Source: Bacteroides sedimenti (GTDB lineage: Bacteria; Bacteroidota; Bacteroidia; Bacteroidales; Bacteroidaceae). From it: a stretch of DNA of 64,000 nt. Below are positions 17,573 through 27,898 of this stretch, piece by piece; positions within the stretch are counted from its first letter, which is position 1; each line of letters starts with the position of its first letter. The stretch is from positions 1,364,001 through 1,428,000 of the forward strand of contig NZ_AP028055.1 in assembly GCF_040365225.1 (NCBI RefSeq). Direction: 5' to 3'. The translations under genes were made by a program, and so were the position numbers. The notes under the pieces were generated by a model, which searched no databases, had not been told where the DNA came from, and saw only the letters and a list, made by a program, of their open reading frames with translations.

Positions 17573-19117
17573 ATGTCTGGATCTAGATTACATAAAAGCA
17601 TTCTCAATGCAAGAGTAGGGTTACTGTTCTATTTTCTTACATTAATACTCTCTTTTTTCTCTCGCAAAATCTTTCTTGATTGCTTGGGAGCAGACTTTAT
17701 AGGACTTACCGGAACTCTGCAAAACATTCTTGGCATTCTTAATTTGGCAGAGTTAGGAATTGGATCGTGCATCAGCTTCTTTTTGTTTAAGCCCTTACAA
17801 GAAGACAACAGAGAAAAAATGATGGAAATAATGTCTGTTTTTGGTTATCTATACAGAAAAATTGGAAGTATTATCGGTTTAGGCAGTATTGTTGTAAGCC
17901 TTTTCTTCCCTTTTATATTTCAGAAAACAATATTCGATTCAGGCATTATATACTTTGCTTTTTTCTCCTATATGGGCTCATCTTTAATTGGTTATTTCAT
18001 CAATTACAGACAAATATTACTCACTGCCGATCAGAAAAACTATATAGTATCAGCCTATTTTCAAACTGCAAATATAATTAAAACACTAATTCAGATAACA
18101 CTTGCATACTATTATAGGAATCTCTATTTATGGGTTTTTATAGAATTTGTATTTGGAATAATAAGCTGTATAATTCTCAATTGGAAAATTAATAAGGAAT
18201 ATCCATGGCTGAAAACGAAAATCAATGATGGAAAGTTATTGCTAAAAAAATATCCAGAAATATTAATCAATACAAAACAGATTTTTGTACACAAAATAAA
18301 AGATTTTCTTCTCAACAAAAGCGATGAAATAATGGTCTTTGCTTTTGTTTCCCTAAAAATGGTCGCTTTTTACGGGAACTATACAATGATTATAAACAAA
18401 GTGCTGGTAATGTTTATTACTGCACTTGATGGTGCAAGTGCCGGAGTGGGAAACTTGGTGGCTGAAGGGAATAAAAAAAACATAGTGAAAGTCTTTTGGG
18501 AACTTATGTCAATTCGATATTTTATTGCGGGAATAGTAATCTTCTCATTTTATCATTTACTTGAGCCATTCATAATTTGGTGGCTTGGACCACAATACTT
18601 ATTAGATCACACAATCTTGATTTTGCTGCTGGTGAATCTGTTTATTATGCAAACAAGAGGGGTGGTAGATATCTTCAATCATTCGTATGGACAATATGCA
18701 GATACATGGGCGGCTTGGGCCGAAGGTATTATCAATCTTACAATTACTATATTAACAGCAATTCATTGGGGGATAATAGGAATATTACTTGGTAAAATAA
18801 TCAGCACTTGTATTATTATTACTATATGGAAGCCTTATTATTTATTCACACAGGGAATTAGAATGCCTGTTAAATTATACTGGAAAGGAACTCTAAAATA
18901 TTATGTCATTTTTATTTTTACATTTATAGTAATTACACTTTTGAGCGGTTTTTTACCATTTCATCCATCACAAAGTCTATCACAATTAATAATCTATGCA
19001 GTTTTTACAGTTGTACCATTTACTATAGTATACTTCTTATTGATACTTTGGAAGGCCCCCGGTATGTTTCACTTTATAAATAGATTTCCAATATTCAATC
19101 GGTTAAAACTAAGATAA
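17573..19117 (+). CDS. Wzx-like polysaccharide flippase
   Basis: This 514-residue, 12-to-14-span membrane protein carries the N-terminal pattern FSRKIFLDCLGADFIGLTG (about 29-47) typical of the MATE/MVF-type polysaccharide transport branch. It would flip undecaprenyl-linked repeat units across the inner membrane to the Wzy-like polymerase encoded at 8920. It is the only flippase seen in the window, which suggests the two gene runs serve one pathway despite the intervening helicase-like insertion. Confidence 0.85.
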   Translation: MSGSRLHKSILNARVGLLFYFLTLILSFFSRKIFLDCLGADFIGLTGTLQNILGILNLAELGIGSCISFFLFKPLQEDNREKMMEIMSVFGYLYRKIGSIIGLGSIVVSLFFPFIFQKTIFDSGIIYFAFFSYMGSSLIGYFINYRQILLTADQKNYIVSAYFQTANIIKTLIQITLAYYYRNLYLWVFIEFVFGIISCIILNWKINKEYPWLKTKINDGKLLLKKYPEILINTKQIFVHKIKDFLLNKSDEIMVFAFVSLKMVAFYGNYTMIINKVLVMFITALDGASAGVGNLVAEGNKKNIVKVFWELMSIRYFIAGIVIFSFYHLLEPFIIWWLGPQYLLDHTILILLLVNLFIMQTRGVVDIFNHSYGQYADTWAAWAEGIINLTITILTAIHWGIIGILLGKIISTCIIITIWKPYYLFTQGIRMPVKLYWKGTLKYYVIFIFTFIVITLLSGFLPFHPSQSLSQLIIYAVFTVVPFTIVYFLLILWKAPGMFHFINRFPIFNRLKLR

Positions 19118-19121
19118 AAAC

Positions 19122-19940
19122 ATGAAAAAATTATCTATAATAACAATCAATTACAATAATCGCGACGGATTAAGAAAAACCATTGAAAGCGTAATCAATC
19201 AGACATATAAAGATTACGAATACATTATCATTGATGGAGGGTCAACAGATGGGAGTCTAGAGATAATCAAAGAATTTGAATCTAAAATAAATATTTGGGT
19301 TTCAGAAGAGGATAAAGGAATATTTAATGCCATGAATAAAGGAATATTAAAAGCTTCAGGTGAATATATTAATTTTATGAACTCAGGGGACTGCTTTTAC
19401 TTGAACGATACTTTAGAAAAGATAATGCCATTTTACAGTGAAGATATTATTCTTGGTAAAAATACAGAAGAGAGAAATGAACACTATTTTGGCCATCCAT
19501 CTCAAGAAATTACGATGCTTGACTTGTTTAGAAAAGGGATTAATCATCAATCAACATTCATAAAAAGAGAATTATTTAAAAACAACCTTTATGATGAATC
19601 ATTAAAAATAGTTTCTGACTGGAAGTTTCTAATTGATGTCCTTGTCTTCAAAAACTGCTCTTTTAGAAATATTGACACAATAGTTACAGCATATGATACT
19701 ACAGGCATAAGTTCAACATCGAAGGTACAACTTGCATCTGAGCGCAATCAGGTATTAAGAAGCATGCTTCCTGAAAGGATTTTTATAGATTACGTTAGAT
19801 ATGCAAACTCTGACTCTCCCCTTCTTGAGCTTACACCCTATTTTAATAAGACATATAGGTTTCAGAATTTCATTGTTACGCTTGTTGCCCTTTTAATTAA
19901 AATACATACATTTACAAGAAATCTTTATCAAAAAAAATAA
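19122..19940 (+). CDS. Glycosyltransferase family 2
   Basis: A 272-residue WcaA-like GT2 enzyme: LSIITINYNNRDGLRKTI at the N-terminus, IIIDGGSTDGS (about 36-46), GIFNAMNKGI and the MNSGD metal-binding turn (about 86-90). It starts 4 bp after the flippase. Such enzymes build O-antigen or capsule repeat units; the donor sugar cannot be assigned. Confidence 0.88.
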   Translation: MKKLSIITINYNNRDGLRKTIESVINQTYKDYEYIIIDGGSTDGSLEIIKEFESKINIWVSEEDKGIFNAMNKGILKASGEYINFMNSGDCFYLNDTLEKIMPFYSEDIILGKNTEERNEHYFGHPSQEITMLDLFRKGINHQSTFIKRELFKNNLYDESLKIVSDWKFLIDVLVFKNCSFRNIDTIVTAYDTTGISSTSKVQLASERNQVLRSMLPERIFIDYVRYANSDSPLLELTPYFNKTYRFQNFIVTLVALLIKIHTFTRNLYQKK

Positions 19941-19993
19941 TTCCAAAAAAGCACAGCTTAATTAGACATTAAGATCATTATTGATTTAATAAA

Positions 19994-20977
19994 ATGAATA
20001 CATCCACTCCTGTCATTTCCGTAATAGTACCTGTATATAATATTAGGAAGTTTCTTCCAAAATGCATTGAAAGCATTCTAAGACAAACATATTCCGATTT
20101 TGAACTACTATTGATAAATGATGGCAGTACTGATGAGTCGGGGGCTATTTGCGATAAATATGCTCTGTATGATAACAGGATTACAGTTATTCATAAGAAA
20201 AACAGTGGAGTTAGTGAAGCCAGGAATTCTGGTATAAAAAATTCAAAAGGCAAATTCGTATGCTTCATTGATGGTGATGATTATATTGAAAATGACATGT
20301 TAGAGGAATTATTTCTCCAATACAATTCGAATAATTGTCACCTCACGGTATGTGGATTTCAATGCGAAGATGAAAAAGGGAATCTTTTATATAAAACAAA
20401 CTCAAGCAACACATATTCATTTGACACAGATTCTGCTATTTGCTCATTATTCGATGATAGTATATACAGATATCAAGGATACGTTTGGAATAAATTATTC
20501 TCCATGGAGATTATTAACAAGTTCCAACTAAATTTTAATTCGAAGATTCACTTTAATGAGGACCGGTTATTTTGTTTTGAATATATATTACATTGCAAAA
20601 GTGTCAGTTATTCTACTAATATAAAATATCATCATATTTTCTACTCTAGCAATACTATGTCTTCAATCAACAGAAACGGTGTTTTTAATACTAAATACTT
20701 GACCGATCTGGACGCATTCAAAATTATGAATATTGAAATCTATAGGTTCAACAAAAGAACCCAGTCATTTTTTTGGCACCGATATATTGAATCTGCTCTC
20801 AAAATATATTTATTAATGGCTGAATGTAAATATTTCGACTCAGAAGTAAACAAACAAATTCGAAGAATCGTTTCGAAAGGTATTACTTTCGATTATATAA
20901 GATACGTTGGCATTAAATCATTTCTTCAAAACCTGATATTTAAAACATATCCACCCCTGTACAATAAGCTAAAATAA
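19994..20977 (+). CDS. Glycosyltransferase family 2
   Basis: A 327-residue GT2 with ISVIVPVYNIRKFLPKCI, LLINDGSTDESG (about 37-48), NSGVSEARNSGI and the DGDDYI acidic motif (about 90-95). The C-terminal region is family-variable. It is the last plus-strand gene before the inverted DUF4422 gene. Confidence 0.9.
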   Translation: MNTSTPVISVIVPVYNIRKFLPKCIESILRQTYSDFELLLINDGSTDESGAICDKYALYDNRITVIHKKNSGVSEARNSGIKNSKGKFVCFIDGDDYIENDMLEELFLQYNSNNCHLTVCGFQCEDEKGNLLYKTNSSNTYSFDTDSAICSLFDDSIYRYQGYVWNKLFSMEIINKFQLNFNSKIHFNEDRLFCFEYILHCKSVSYSTNIKYHHIFYSSNTMSSINRNGVFNTKYLTDLDAFKIMNIEIYRFNKRTQSFFWHRYIESALKIYLLMAECKYFDSEVNKQIRRIVSKGITFDYIRYVGIKSFLQNLIFKTYPPLYNKLK

Positions 20978-21023
20978 TAATCCTTCAATGTTGCTTTTTA
21001 AAGAAATTGCCAGACAATAATTA

Positions 21024-21863
21024 TTAAAATGCTTTCTTCATAAAAAAATAATATATATTATTTCTTATTTTTCTCATTGTATACTGTAAATTGGTCGGAT
21101 TATAATCCTCCTTAAAATCATCAAGCGGCATTATTACAGGATAATGTTTGATTTTCAAGTGGTGTTTTTCACAATAAACGTTTATCAGCCTTTCAGACAT
21201 ATAACCAAATATTCTGGCTTGATTAGGATAAAGAGAGAGCTTAACTCTCTTCTCTACTTCAAATAATATTTTAAACAACCACTCTGAATACCCATCAAAA
21301 TGCTTCCAAGATGTGATAAACATATTGTAGTTAGAGAGAGAATTACAATTATCCATTGTTTTAACAAATGCAGGAAAATAATCAGGGGTGATTTCCTTAA
21401 TTACATCTTTCAATATATTCCAGTCATCAACAATGTGAAATACAGAATATTGGGTCGTCAGATCATAAGGATAATTCCTTGTATTAGGCAAAATAATATC
21501 ACAGTCGTTCAATAGCTCCTTCAAATCAGGAAAGATGTATGGTTTACGCAGAAAGTCATTTATACCAATAAAACTTCTATCAGGAGAAAAGGCAGAAAAA
21601 GGACGAAAAAAATCAAAATATCTTCTGTAATGGTTCAGCCCTATAATATCCACGTGTTTAAGATTTTTCCATGCCCAGTAATGCGCTGTCAGTTCGCAAA
21701 AGTTCCCATTCTTTGCGGAAATATTATCTCCTGTATTATCAGGCTGGTAGGGTAAAGCCTCATTAGACCGTTCTTTTCCGGCATGAATAGGGTAAAAATA
21801 TTCGTGTTGGGGTAATTCTGCATATTTATGCGCACAAACCAGTATTTTAATATTATTAGTCAT
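21024..21863 (-). CDS. DUF4422 glycosyltransferase-like protein
   Basis: The 279 residues match the DUF4422 pattern: IKILVCAHKYAELP near the start, GDNISAKNGNFCELTAHYWAWKN (a split YxELTAxYWAWKN motif, about 45-67) and DIIGLNHYRRYF (about 72-83). These proteins occur in capsule clusters and are thought to be sugar transferases. It is the only gene of the cluster on the minus strand, which suggests separate control or a later insertion. Confidence 0.85.
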   Translation of the reverse strand: MTNNIKILVCAHKYAELPQHEYFYPIHAGKERSNEALPYQPDNTGDNISAKNGNFCELTAHYWAWKNLKHVDIIGLNHYRRYFDFFRPFSAFSPDRSFIGINDFLRKPYIFPDLKELLNDCDIILPNTRNYPYDLTTQYSVFHIVDDWNILKDVIKEITPDYFPAFVKTMDNCNSLSNYNMFITSWKHFDGYSEWLFKILFEVEKRVKLSLYPNQARIFGYMSERLINVYCEKHHLKIKHYPVIMPLDDFKEDYNPTNLQYTMRKIRNNIYYFFMKKAF

Positions 21864-22412
21864 ATCTTATTTATGTGATGAAATTACAATCATAACTATT
21901 GCTAACTACACACCCATCAAACACTTCATTGAATGACTGCTTATGTTTCTCATATGCATTATTTCACAACAGACTTTAGTTTTATTAGATGGAATCACAA
22001 AAATAATTATTTTTCTAATATATTTCATCATTTAGCCTCTATAGAGTAGAATAATTGTCATCAAAATTATGCAGCACAAAATAAAACTAGTGATGTTGTT
22101 ACAACAATAGCATTCTTTTGGGAAAAATCACAAAAATAAAATATCTTTGTATTATAAATAACAGATAATTAATAACCCACTTATGACTTACGACATTTTA
22201 TATACTTTATGATTTATTCATAAAACTATTATAATGAAGGGGTATTTAATATAAAAACTTAGGTTTTCAGAAATATAAATTGATTTTATCAAAAAGCACA
22301 AACATAAAGATTAAGACTGAAGTTATGATTATTGGAAGTGCTCACAGAAGAATAAATGAGTCTTTATAAATAACCAGATTAATCTAACCATAAAACGAGC
22401 GAAATAATCAAT
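21864..22412. other. Long divergent regulatory gap
   Basis: This 549-bp AT-rich gap separates the DUF4422 gene (minus) from the next glycosyltransferase (plus). It contains the good plus-strand promoter at 22117-22149, a weak minus-strand -7-like TATTTTTG (21998-22005), and a leader of about 255 nt before 22413 in which I see no ORF or obvious terminator. Confidence 0.5.
22117..22149 (+). promoter_or_regulatory. Bacteroidetes-type promoter for the 22413-30198 operon
   Basis: TTTG (22117-22120), a 21-bp spacer and TATCTTTG (22142-22149) match both promoter boxes at an accepted spacing. Transcription would begin near 22156 and leave an unusually long leader. Confidence 0.65.
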
Positions 22413-23558
22413 ATGAGAATAGTATACCTTTACCAAGAGTTGGCTTTTTGGGGCGGTGCAGATAGAGTTATTACTGAAAAAGCAAACTACTTAGCTGACA
22501 TATGTAATTATGAAGTCTTCATGGTTACTACATGTCAGAACCATCCTATTGTATTTCCTTTATCACCAAATGTAAAACACATAGATATGGGCATCAACTT
22601 TTATGAGCAATATAAGTATCCGCTTATAAAAAGGATTTTCATATACCTAAAGCTAATAAGGAAGTACAGAAGAGAACTTGAAAAGTTACTAAAATCAATA
22701 AAACCAGATATCACAATCACAACCTTATGTAAAGACCTAGATGTCATAACATCAATTAAAGATGGCAGTTTTAAAATAGCAGAAGCTCATTTGGCCAAAG
22801 AATTTGTAAGAGATTTACACATTTATAAAAGAAAAAGTCTCCCCTACAAAATCATGGGAAAAATATTAAGTTGCAGAACAAATAGAGCTATAAAAAAACT
22901 AGATGGTTTTGTCGTTCTTTCTAATTCTGATGCGTATAATTGGAGAGAGATAAGAGAAGCTACAGTCATTCCAAACTCATTACCATTTTATCCTTCAGAG
23001 ACAAGCAAATGTGAACATAAAAAAATAATCAGCATAGGTAGACTAGAAGAACAAAAAGGATATGATATGCTTATAAAAGCATGGAGTATTGTGCATCATA
23101 AACATCTGGATTGGGAAATTAATATTTTTGGGAAAGGAACTTTAAAAAAACGGCTCGATATAGAAATTGAAAAAGAAGGAATAACTAATAGTTTTATAAT
23201 AAAGGAGCCAGTACAAAACATTGTTGAAAAATATATAGAAAGTTCATTTTATGTCATGAGTTCGCGGTTCGAAGGATTTGGTATGGTTTTAATCGAAGCT
23301 ATGGCTTGTGGATTACCTGTAATCTCCTTTGATTGCCCAGATGGTCCATCAGATATCATTTCAGATAATGAAGATGGCATACTTGTTAAAAATGGGAATA
23401 TTGAAGAACTTGCAGAAAAAATATGCTTTCTCATTGAAAACGATGAAATCAGAAGAAAAATGGGAGAAGCTGCCAGAAAAAATGTAAAGCGATATATGCC
23501 TGATGTTGTTATGCAAGAATGGATATTATTATTTAAGTCACTTAATAATGCAAAATAA
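22413..23558 (+). CDS. Glycosyltransferase family 4
   Basis: A 381-residue GT-B enzyme beginning YLYQELAFWGGADRVI, with ISIGRLEEQKGYDMLIKAW (about 205-223) and the E-x7-E motif EGFGMVLIEAMACGLP (about 287-302). It strongly resembles the enzyme at 24695 (shared DGSFKIAE/DGSIKVGE, CPDGPSDII/CPCGPREII and ENDEIR segments), so the two are probably duplicates that diverged in specificity. It overlaps the next gene by 1 bp. Confidence 0.9.
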   Translation: MRIVYLYQELAFWGGADRVITEKANYLADICNYEVFMVTTCQNHPIVFPLSPNVKHIDMGINFYEQYKYPLIKRIFIYLKLIRKYRRELEKLLKSIKPDITITTLCKDLDVITSIKDGSFKIAEAHLAKEFVRDLHIYKRKSLPYKIMGKILSCRTNRAIKKLDGFVVLSNSDAYNWREIREATVIPNSLPFYPSETSKCEHKKIISIGRLEEQKGYDMLIKAWSIVHHKHLDWEINIFGKGTLKKRLDIEIEKEGITNSFIIKEPVQNIVEKYIESSFYVMSSRFEGFGMVLIEAMACGLPVISFDCPDGPSDIISDNEDGILVKNGNIEELAEKICFLIENDEIRRKMGEAARKNVKRYMPDVVMQEWILLFKSLNNAK

Positions 23559-24688
23559 TGAAAATACTCTTCCTTGTCTTTCACGGTTTTTCAGAATATA
23601 ATGGAATAAGCAAAAAAATCCGTTATCAAGTTAATGGATTAAAAGAGAATGGACACAAGGTTATGCTTTGTTCATATATAATTGATAAAAATGGGTATCG
23701 TAAAAGAATGGTCGATGAAAGTGTTTTAGAAAATTATGGAAGTGGATTCTTGGCTAAAATAAGAAAAAGAGTTTGTTATAATGCAATTGTTAATTACGCA
23801 ATCCAAAACAACATTGAATTGGTGTATATGCGTTCAGATCATAATGCCAACCCTTTTACCATTCATTTTCTGAGAAAATTAAAGATTTATGGCATTAGAA
23901 CCGTTATGGAAATACCAACCTATCCTTATGATGACGAATATAAAAATCTGCCATTTTCATTTAAAATCAACCTATATATTGACAAATTCTTCAGAAATCG
24001 ATTAGCAAAACAAACAATCAACATAGTTACTTTTTCCAAGTATGAAAGAATATTTGGAGTTCCAACCATTAACATCTCAAACGGAATTGATTTTAAAAGT
24101 ATAAAATTAAAAGATCATTTAAACAAAAATTGTAGTCAAATTAATTTAATTGGTGTTGCAGAGATTCATCCATGGCATGGATTTGACAGGGTCATTATTG
24201 GTTTATCTGAATATTACAAAACAAATCCGAAAATAAAAGTTCAATTTAACATTGTTGGAGAAGGTGACCATAATGAAATTGAAAAACTGAAGCGGATCAC
24301 AGTGCAAAAAGGAATAGATGACTATGTAATCTTCCACGGAACAAAATTTGGAAAAGAATTAGATGAACTTTTTAATCTGGCAGATATGGGCATAGCTAGT
24401 CTTGCTCGTCATAGAAGTAATATCACATATATTAAAACTTTAAAAAACAGAGAATATGCCGCTAGAGGAATTCCATTTGTATATTCTGAAATTGATGAAG
24501 ATTTTGAAAACATGCCATACATTATAAAAGCACCGGCAAATGAAGAACCATTGAATATTCAAAGAATCATAGACTTCTATAAAGGAAACAATTTAACTCC
24601 ATCTCAAATAAGATCGTCTATTGAAAAGGACCTTTCATGGGAATCACAAATGAAAAAAGTACTAAACCAAATCAATTACCTTCTGTAA
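23558..24688 (+). CDS. Glycosyltransferase family 4-like
   Basis: The 376-residue protein has a GT-B outline: glycine-rich N-terminus (FHGFSEYNGISKKIRYQV), NISNGIDFKSI, LIGVAEIHPWHGFDRVI (about 207-223) and IVGEGDHNEIEKLK. The usual EGFG..L.E motif is replaced by a diverged SLARHRSNITYIKTLKNREYAARG segment, so donor binding may differ. It lies between two paralogous GT4 genes in a tight operon. Confidence 0.78.
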   Translation: MKILFLVFHGFSEYNGISKKIRYQVNGLKENGHKVMLCSYIIDKNGYRKRMVDESVLENYGSGFLAKIRKRVCYNAIVNYAIQNNIELVYMRSDHNANPFTIHFLRKLKIYGIRTVMEIPTYPYDDEYKNLPFSFKINLYIDKFFRNRLAKQTINIVTFSKYERIFGVPTINISNGIDFKSIKLKDHLNKNCSQINLIGVAEIHPWHGFDRVIIGLSEYYKTNPKIKVQFNIVGEGDHNEIEKLKRITVQKGIDDYVIFHGTKFGKELDELFNLADMGIASLARHRSNITYIKTLKNREYAARGIPFVYSEIDEDFENMPYIIKAPANEEPLNIQRIIDFYKGNNLTPSQIRSSIEKDLSWESQMKKVLNQINYLL

Positions 24689-24694
24689 ATTAAC

Positions 24695-25867
24695 ATGAAA
24701 ACAAAAATAGTTTATTGCATCCCTTCACTATACAGCCCAGGCGGAATGGAAAGAGTTGTGTCTCTTAAGGCAAATTATCTGGCTGATAATCTTAATTATG
24801 ACATCACTATCATAATAACAGATGGGAAAGACAAAAAGCCATTTTATGATTTATCATCATCAATAAAAGTTATCAATCTTGATATTAATTATAACGAGTT
24901 ATATGGAAAATCTCTTCCAAAGAAGGCATTTGGATATTTTCAAAAGCAATATCTATACAAGAAAAAACTCAAAAAAACTCTCTGTAAAATCCGTCCCGAT
25001 ATAACGATTTCAACATTAAGAAGAGAGATAAATTTTATAAATTCAATTGATGATGGTAGTATTAAAGTTGGAGAAATACATTTTAATAAAGCAAACTATA
25101 GAGATTTCAAAAATGAAAAAGTTTTTTCTTTTATACAAAAAATCGTGACTCATTTTTGGATGGGTAAGCTTATAAAAGAATTAAAGCAACTAGGTAAGTT
25201 TGTTGTATTGAGCCATGAAGATAAACAAAAGTGGACAGAACTAGATAATATCACAGTTATTCATAACCCACTCTCATTTTTCCCGGAAAAAAAATCGAGT
25301 TGTACCAGTCAACAAGTAATTGCTGTTGGCAGATATATGCCTGAAAAAGGATTTGACCTATTGATAAACGCTTGGAATATTGTAAATAAAAAACATCCTG
25401 AATGGAAACTAAGAATCTTCGGAGATGGAATGAGGAAAGAATTAGAATCACAAGTTAAATCCCTAAGTTTATCTAACAGTTGTATTTTAGAATATCCAAC
25501 AACGAATATTTCTGATAAATACATCGAAAGTTCAATTTTCGTCCTCAGCTCACGCCATGAAGGCTTTGGGATGGTTATTACTGAAGCAATGGCTTGCGGA
25601 GTACCACCTATTGCGTTTACTTGTCCCTGCGGACCAAGAGAGATTATAAAAGATGGTACTGACGGATTATTAGTTGAAAACGGTAATATTATGGATTTAG
25701 CAAACAAAATATGCTATCTAATTGAAAACGACGAGATAAGAAAAAATATGGGAAAATCGGCAAGAATTAATGTTGAACGATTTAAAATAGAAAATATCGC
25801 CATGCAATGGAAAGAATTATTTGATACGTTACTCAAAACAAAAAATGAAGCAAACATTAATTACTAA
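24695..25867 (+). CDS. Glycosyltransferase family 4
   Basis: A 390-residue GT-B enzyme paralogous to the 22413 gene. It starts YCIPSLYSPGGMERVV and has VIAVGRYMPEKGFDLLINAW (about 208-227) and EGFGMVITEAMACGVPPIAF (about 289-308). Together the pair suggests duplication within the locus to make two related linkages. It begins 6 bp after its neighbour. Confidence 0.9.
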   Translation: MKTKIVYCIPSLYSPGGMERVVSLKANYLADNLNYDITIIITDGKDKKPFYDLSSSIKVINLDINYNELYGKSLPKKAFGYFQKQYLYKKKLKKTLCKIRPDITISTLRREINFINSIDDGSIKVGEIHFNKANYRDFKNEKVFSFIQKIVTHFWMGKLIKELKQLGKFVVLSHEDKQKWTELDNITVIHNPLSFFPEKKSSCTSQQVIAVGRYMPEKGFDLLINAWNIVNKKHPEWKLRIFGDGMRKELESQVKSLSLSNSCILEYPTTNISDKYIESSIFVLSSRHEGFGMVITEAMACGVPPIAFTCPCGPREIIKDGTDGLLVENGNIMDLANKICYLIENDEIRKNMGKSARINVERFKIENIAMQWKELFDTLLKTKNEANINY

Positions 25868-25872
25868 AATTC

Positions 25873-26724
25873 ATGACGGAGAATTATTCAAAGTATCTGG
25901 CTATCTTTGAAAGATCAATGGAAAAAGTTCCAGTTGATATAATCAAAGAAATTCAATTAAAATTAAAGCAGGAAACACAAGAAGAACCGCTTGTTTCTGT
26001 CGTTGTTATTGCTCATAACGAAGAAAAACATATATTAAGCTGTTTATGGTCTTTGAGTGAAAACAAATGTGGTTTTCCTATCGAGATTATAGTGATAAAT
26101 AACAATTCTACCGATAGAACAACCGAAATATTAGACATGATTGGGGTGAAATGGTATAATGAACCCAATAAAGGCCCTGGTCATGCCCGTCAATGCGGAT
26201 TAAATCATGCCCGTGGGAAATATTATCTATGCATAGATGCAGATACGATTTATCCTCCATACTATATTCAAACAATGGTAAATCAATTAAGAAAGTCAGG
26301 CGTATCATGCGCATTTGGATTATGGAGTTTTATACCCGACAAACAACATTCAAGACTTGGCCTCTTTTTGTATGAATCACTAAGAGACATCTATCTATTA
26401 TTACAATCAATGAAACGACCAGAACTATGTGTGCGAGGAATGGCTTTTGGTTTCAATACTGAAATGGGGCGAAAGATTGGTTTTCGAACTGATATTATTA
26501 GAGGCGAAGATGGATCTTTAGCACTTGCTATGAAACAATATGGAAAACTGGTTCTTATAAAAAATAGAAAAGCACGCGTTTTTACTAGTAATAGTACGCT
26601 AAGTGCTGAAGGTTCTTTTTTTAAAAGTTTTATAAACAGATTTTTTAAAGCATTTAAATCCAGTGGCAACATGTTTTCAAAAAAGACAAATTATAAAGAC
26701 CAAGAATCAAACCTTATTAAATAA
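25873..26724 (+). CDS. Glycosyltransferase family 2
   Basis: A 283-residue GT2 with a leading helical segment of about 40 residues, then VSVVVIAHNEEKHILSCL, IIVINNNSTDRTTEI (about 75-89), GPGHARQCGLNHARG and the DADTIYP acidic motif (about 122-128). The GEDGSLALAMKQYG segment (about 213-226) is the acceptor-side ED motif. It starts 5 bp after the GT4 gene. Confidence 0.88.
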   Translation: MTENYSKYLAIFERSMEKVPVDIIKEIQLKLKQETQEEPLVSVVVIAHNEEKHILSCLWSLSENKCGFPIEIIVINNNSTDRTTEILDMIGVKWYNEPNKGPGHARQCGLNHARGKYYLCIDADTIYPPYYIQTMVNQLRKSGVSCAFGLWSFIPDKQHSRLGLFLYESLRDIYLLLQSMKRPELCVRGMAFGFNTEMGRKIGFRTDIIRGEDGSLALAMKQYGKLVLIKNRKARVFTSNSTLSAEGSFFKSFINRFFKAFKSSGNMFSKKTNYKDQESNLIK

Positions 26725-26806
26725 CAAAAATAAGCAAAAAGTCAATTAATATAACAAAAATAAAACGAGCAATTAGTAAAATGTAATAAGATACATTGAT
26801 ACAATT

Positions 26807-27898
26807 ATGTATAAAATAACAATTGGCATACCTGTATATAATACACAAGAATTCATTCGAAACTCTTTGTTAAGTGCACTAAATCAAAGTTATAAAAACA
26901 TTGAATTTCTTATCATTGATGATAAAGGAACTGATAAAAGTATGGACATCGTTCATGAATTAATTAGGACCCATACTCGTGGTAAGGATATACGTATCAT
27001 TGCTCATAAAAAAAACAAGGGGCTTGCTGAAGCTCGAAACACTGCTTTAAAAGAGGCAAAAGGAGAATATATATTTTTTTTAGACAGTGATGATACAATT
27101 TCAAGCAACTGCATTGAAATCCTATATAAAAATATTATTGATCATTCTGTCGATTTTGTTGCAGCTTCCTACAATAAAGTAGATGAGAAGGATAAAGTGA
27201 TTGAATATGTAATATACCCAAGTATTGTAATTAAAGGTAAAAATAAAATAGCAGAATATTATTTTAATGATTTAAAACATGAAAATATTCCCACTACAAT
27301 GTGGAATAAATTGTACAAATTATCTTTTTTACAAGAAAACAAAATTGATTGCATACCGAAAAGATTATATGAAGATGTAATTTTTACTTTTAACTTGATC
27401 TTAATTGCTAATTCGTGTGTAATTATTTCAGACTTGCTATACAATTATAAGATAAGAAGAAATTCAATAATGCAATTTAATCAAAGACACTTTATTCCAA
27501 TTAACGAAATCGAGGATCATCATTTTTATAAAAGAATCATAAAGAATGAGTCGCAAAAGTATAAAAAAAACACGTTCTATAACTCAATGATAACTCGAAC
27601 AATGATAAGTTGTTTTTATGATGTTCGAGCTATTGTAGAAAAGAGGAAAATAATTTCTGAAGTTGTCTCATCTAAAAATATCAAAGATTTATTGGCATAT
27701 CCAGTTTCATTTTATGAGATATGGAAGTTTAAAAAGCATCGAATATTAAACATTGTTTTATTTGTTTTTAGCAAGTTACCATATTGGGCCAATATTTCTT
27801 TACTCAAATCAAATATAAAATACAGAAAAATTTTATATAAAATAAAGGCGACCTTAATCAATCAATGTAAAAGACAACCTAATCAAATAAAACATTAA
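26807..27898 (+). CDS. Glycosyltransferase family 2
   Basis: A 363-residue GT2: ITIGIPVYNTQEFIRNSLLS, FLIIDDKGTDKSMDI (about 34-48), KGLAEARNTALKEAKGEY and DSDDTIS (about 94-100). It is followed without a gap by the next GT4 gene (stop then ATG), so translation is likely coupled. Confidence 0.9.
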   Translation: MYKITIGIPVYNTQEFIRNSLLSALNQSYKNIEFLIIDDKGTDKSMDIVHELIRTHTRGKDIRIIAHKKNKGLAEARNTALKEAKGEYIFFLDSDDTISSNCIEILYKNIIDHSVDFVAASYNKVDEKDKVIEYVIYPSIVIKGKNKIAEYYFNDLKHENIPTTMWNKLYKLSFLQENKIDCIPKRLYEDVIFTFNLILIANSCVIISDLLYNYKIRRNSIMQFNQRHFIPINEIEDHHFYKRIIKNESQKYKKNTFYNSMITRTMISCFYDVRAIVEKRKIISEVVSSKNIKDLLAYPVSFYEIWKFKKHRILNIVLFVFSKLPYWANISLLKSNIKYRKILYKIKATLINQCKRQPNQIKH

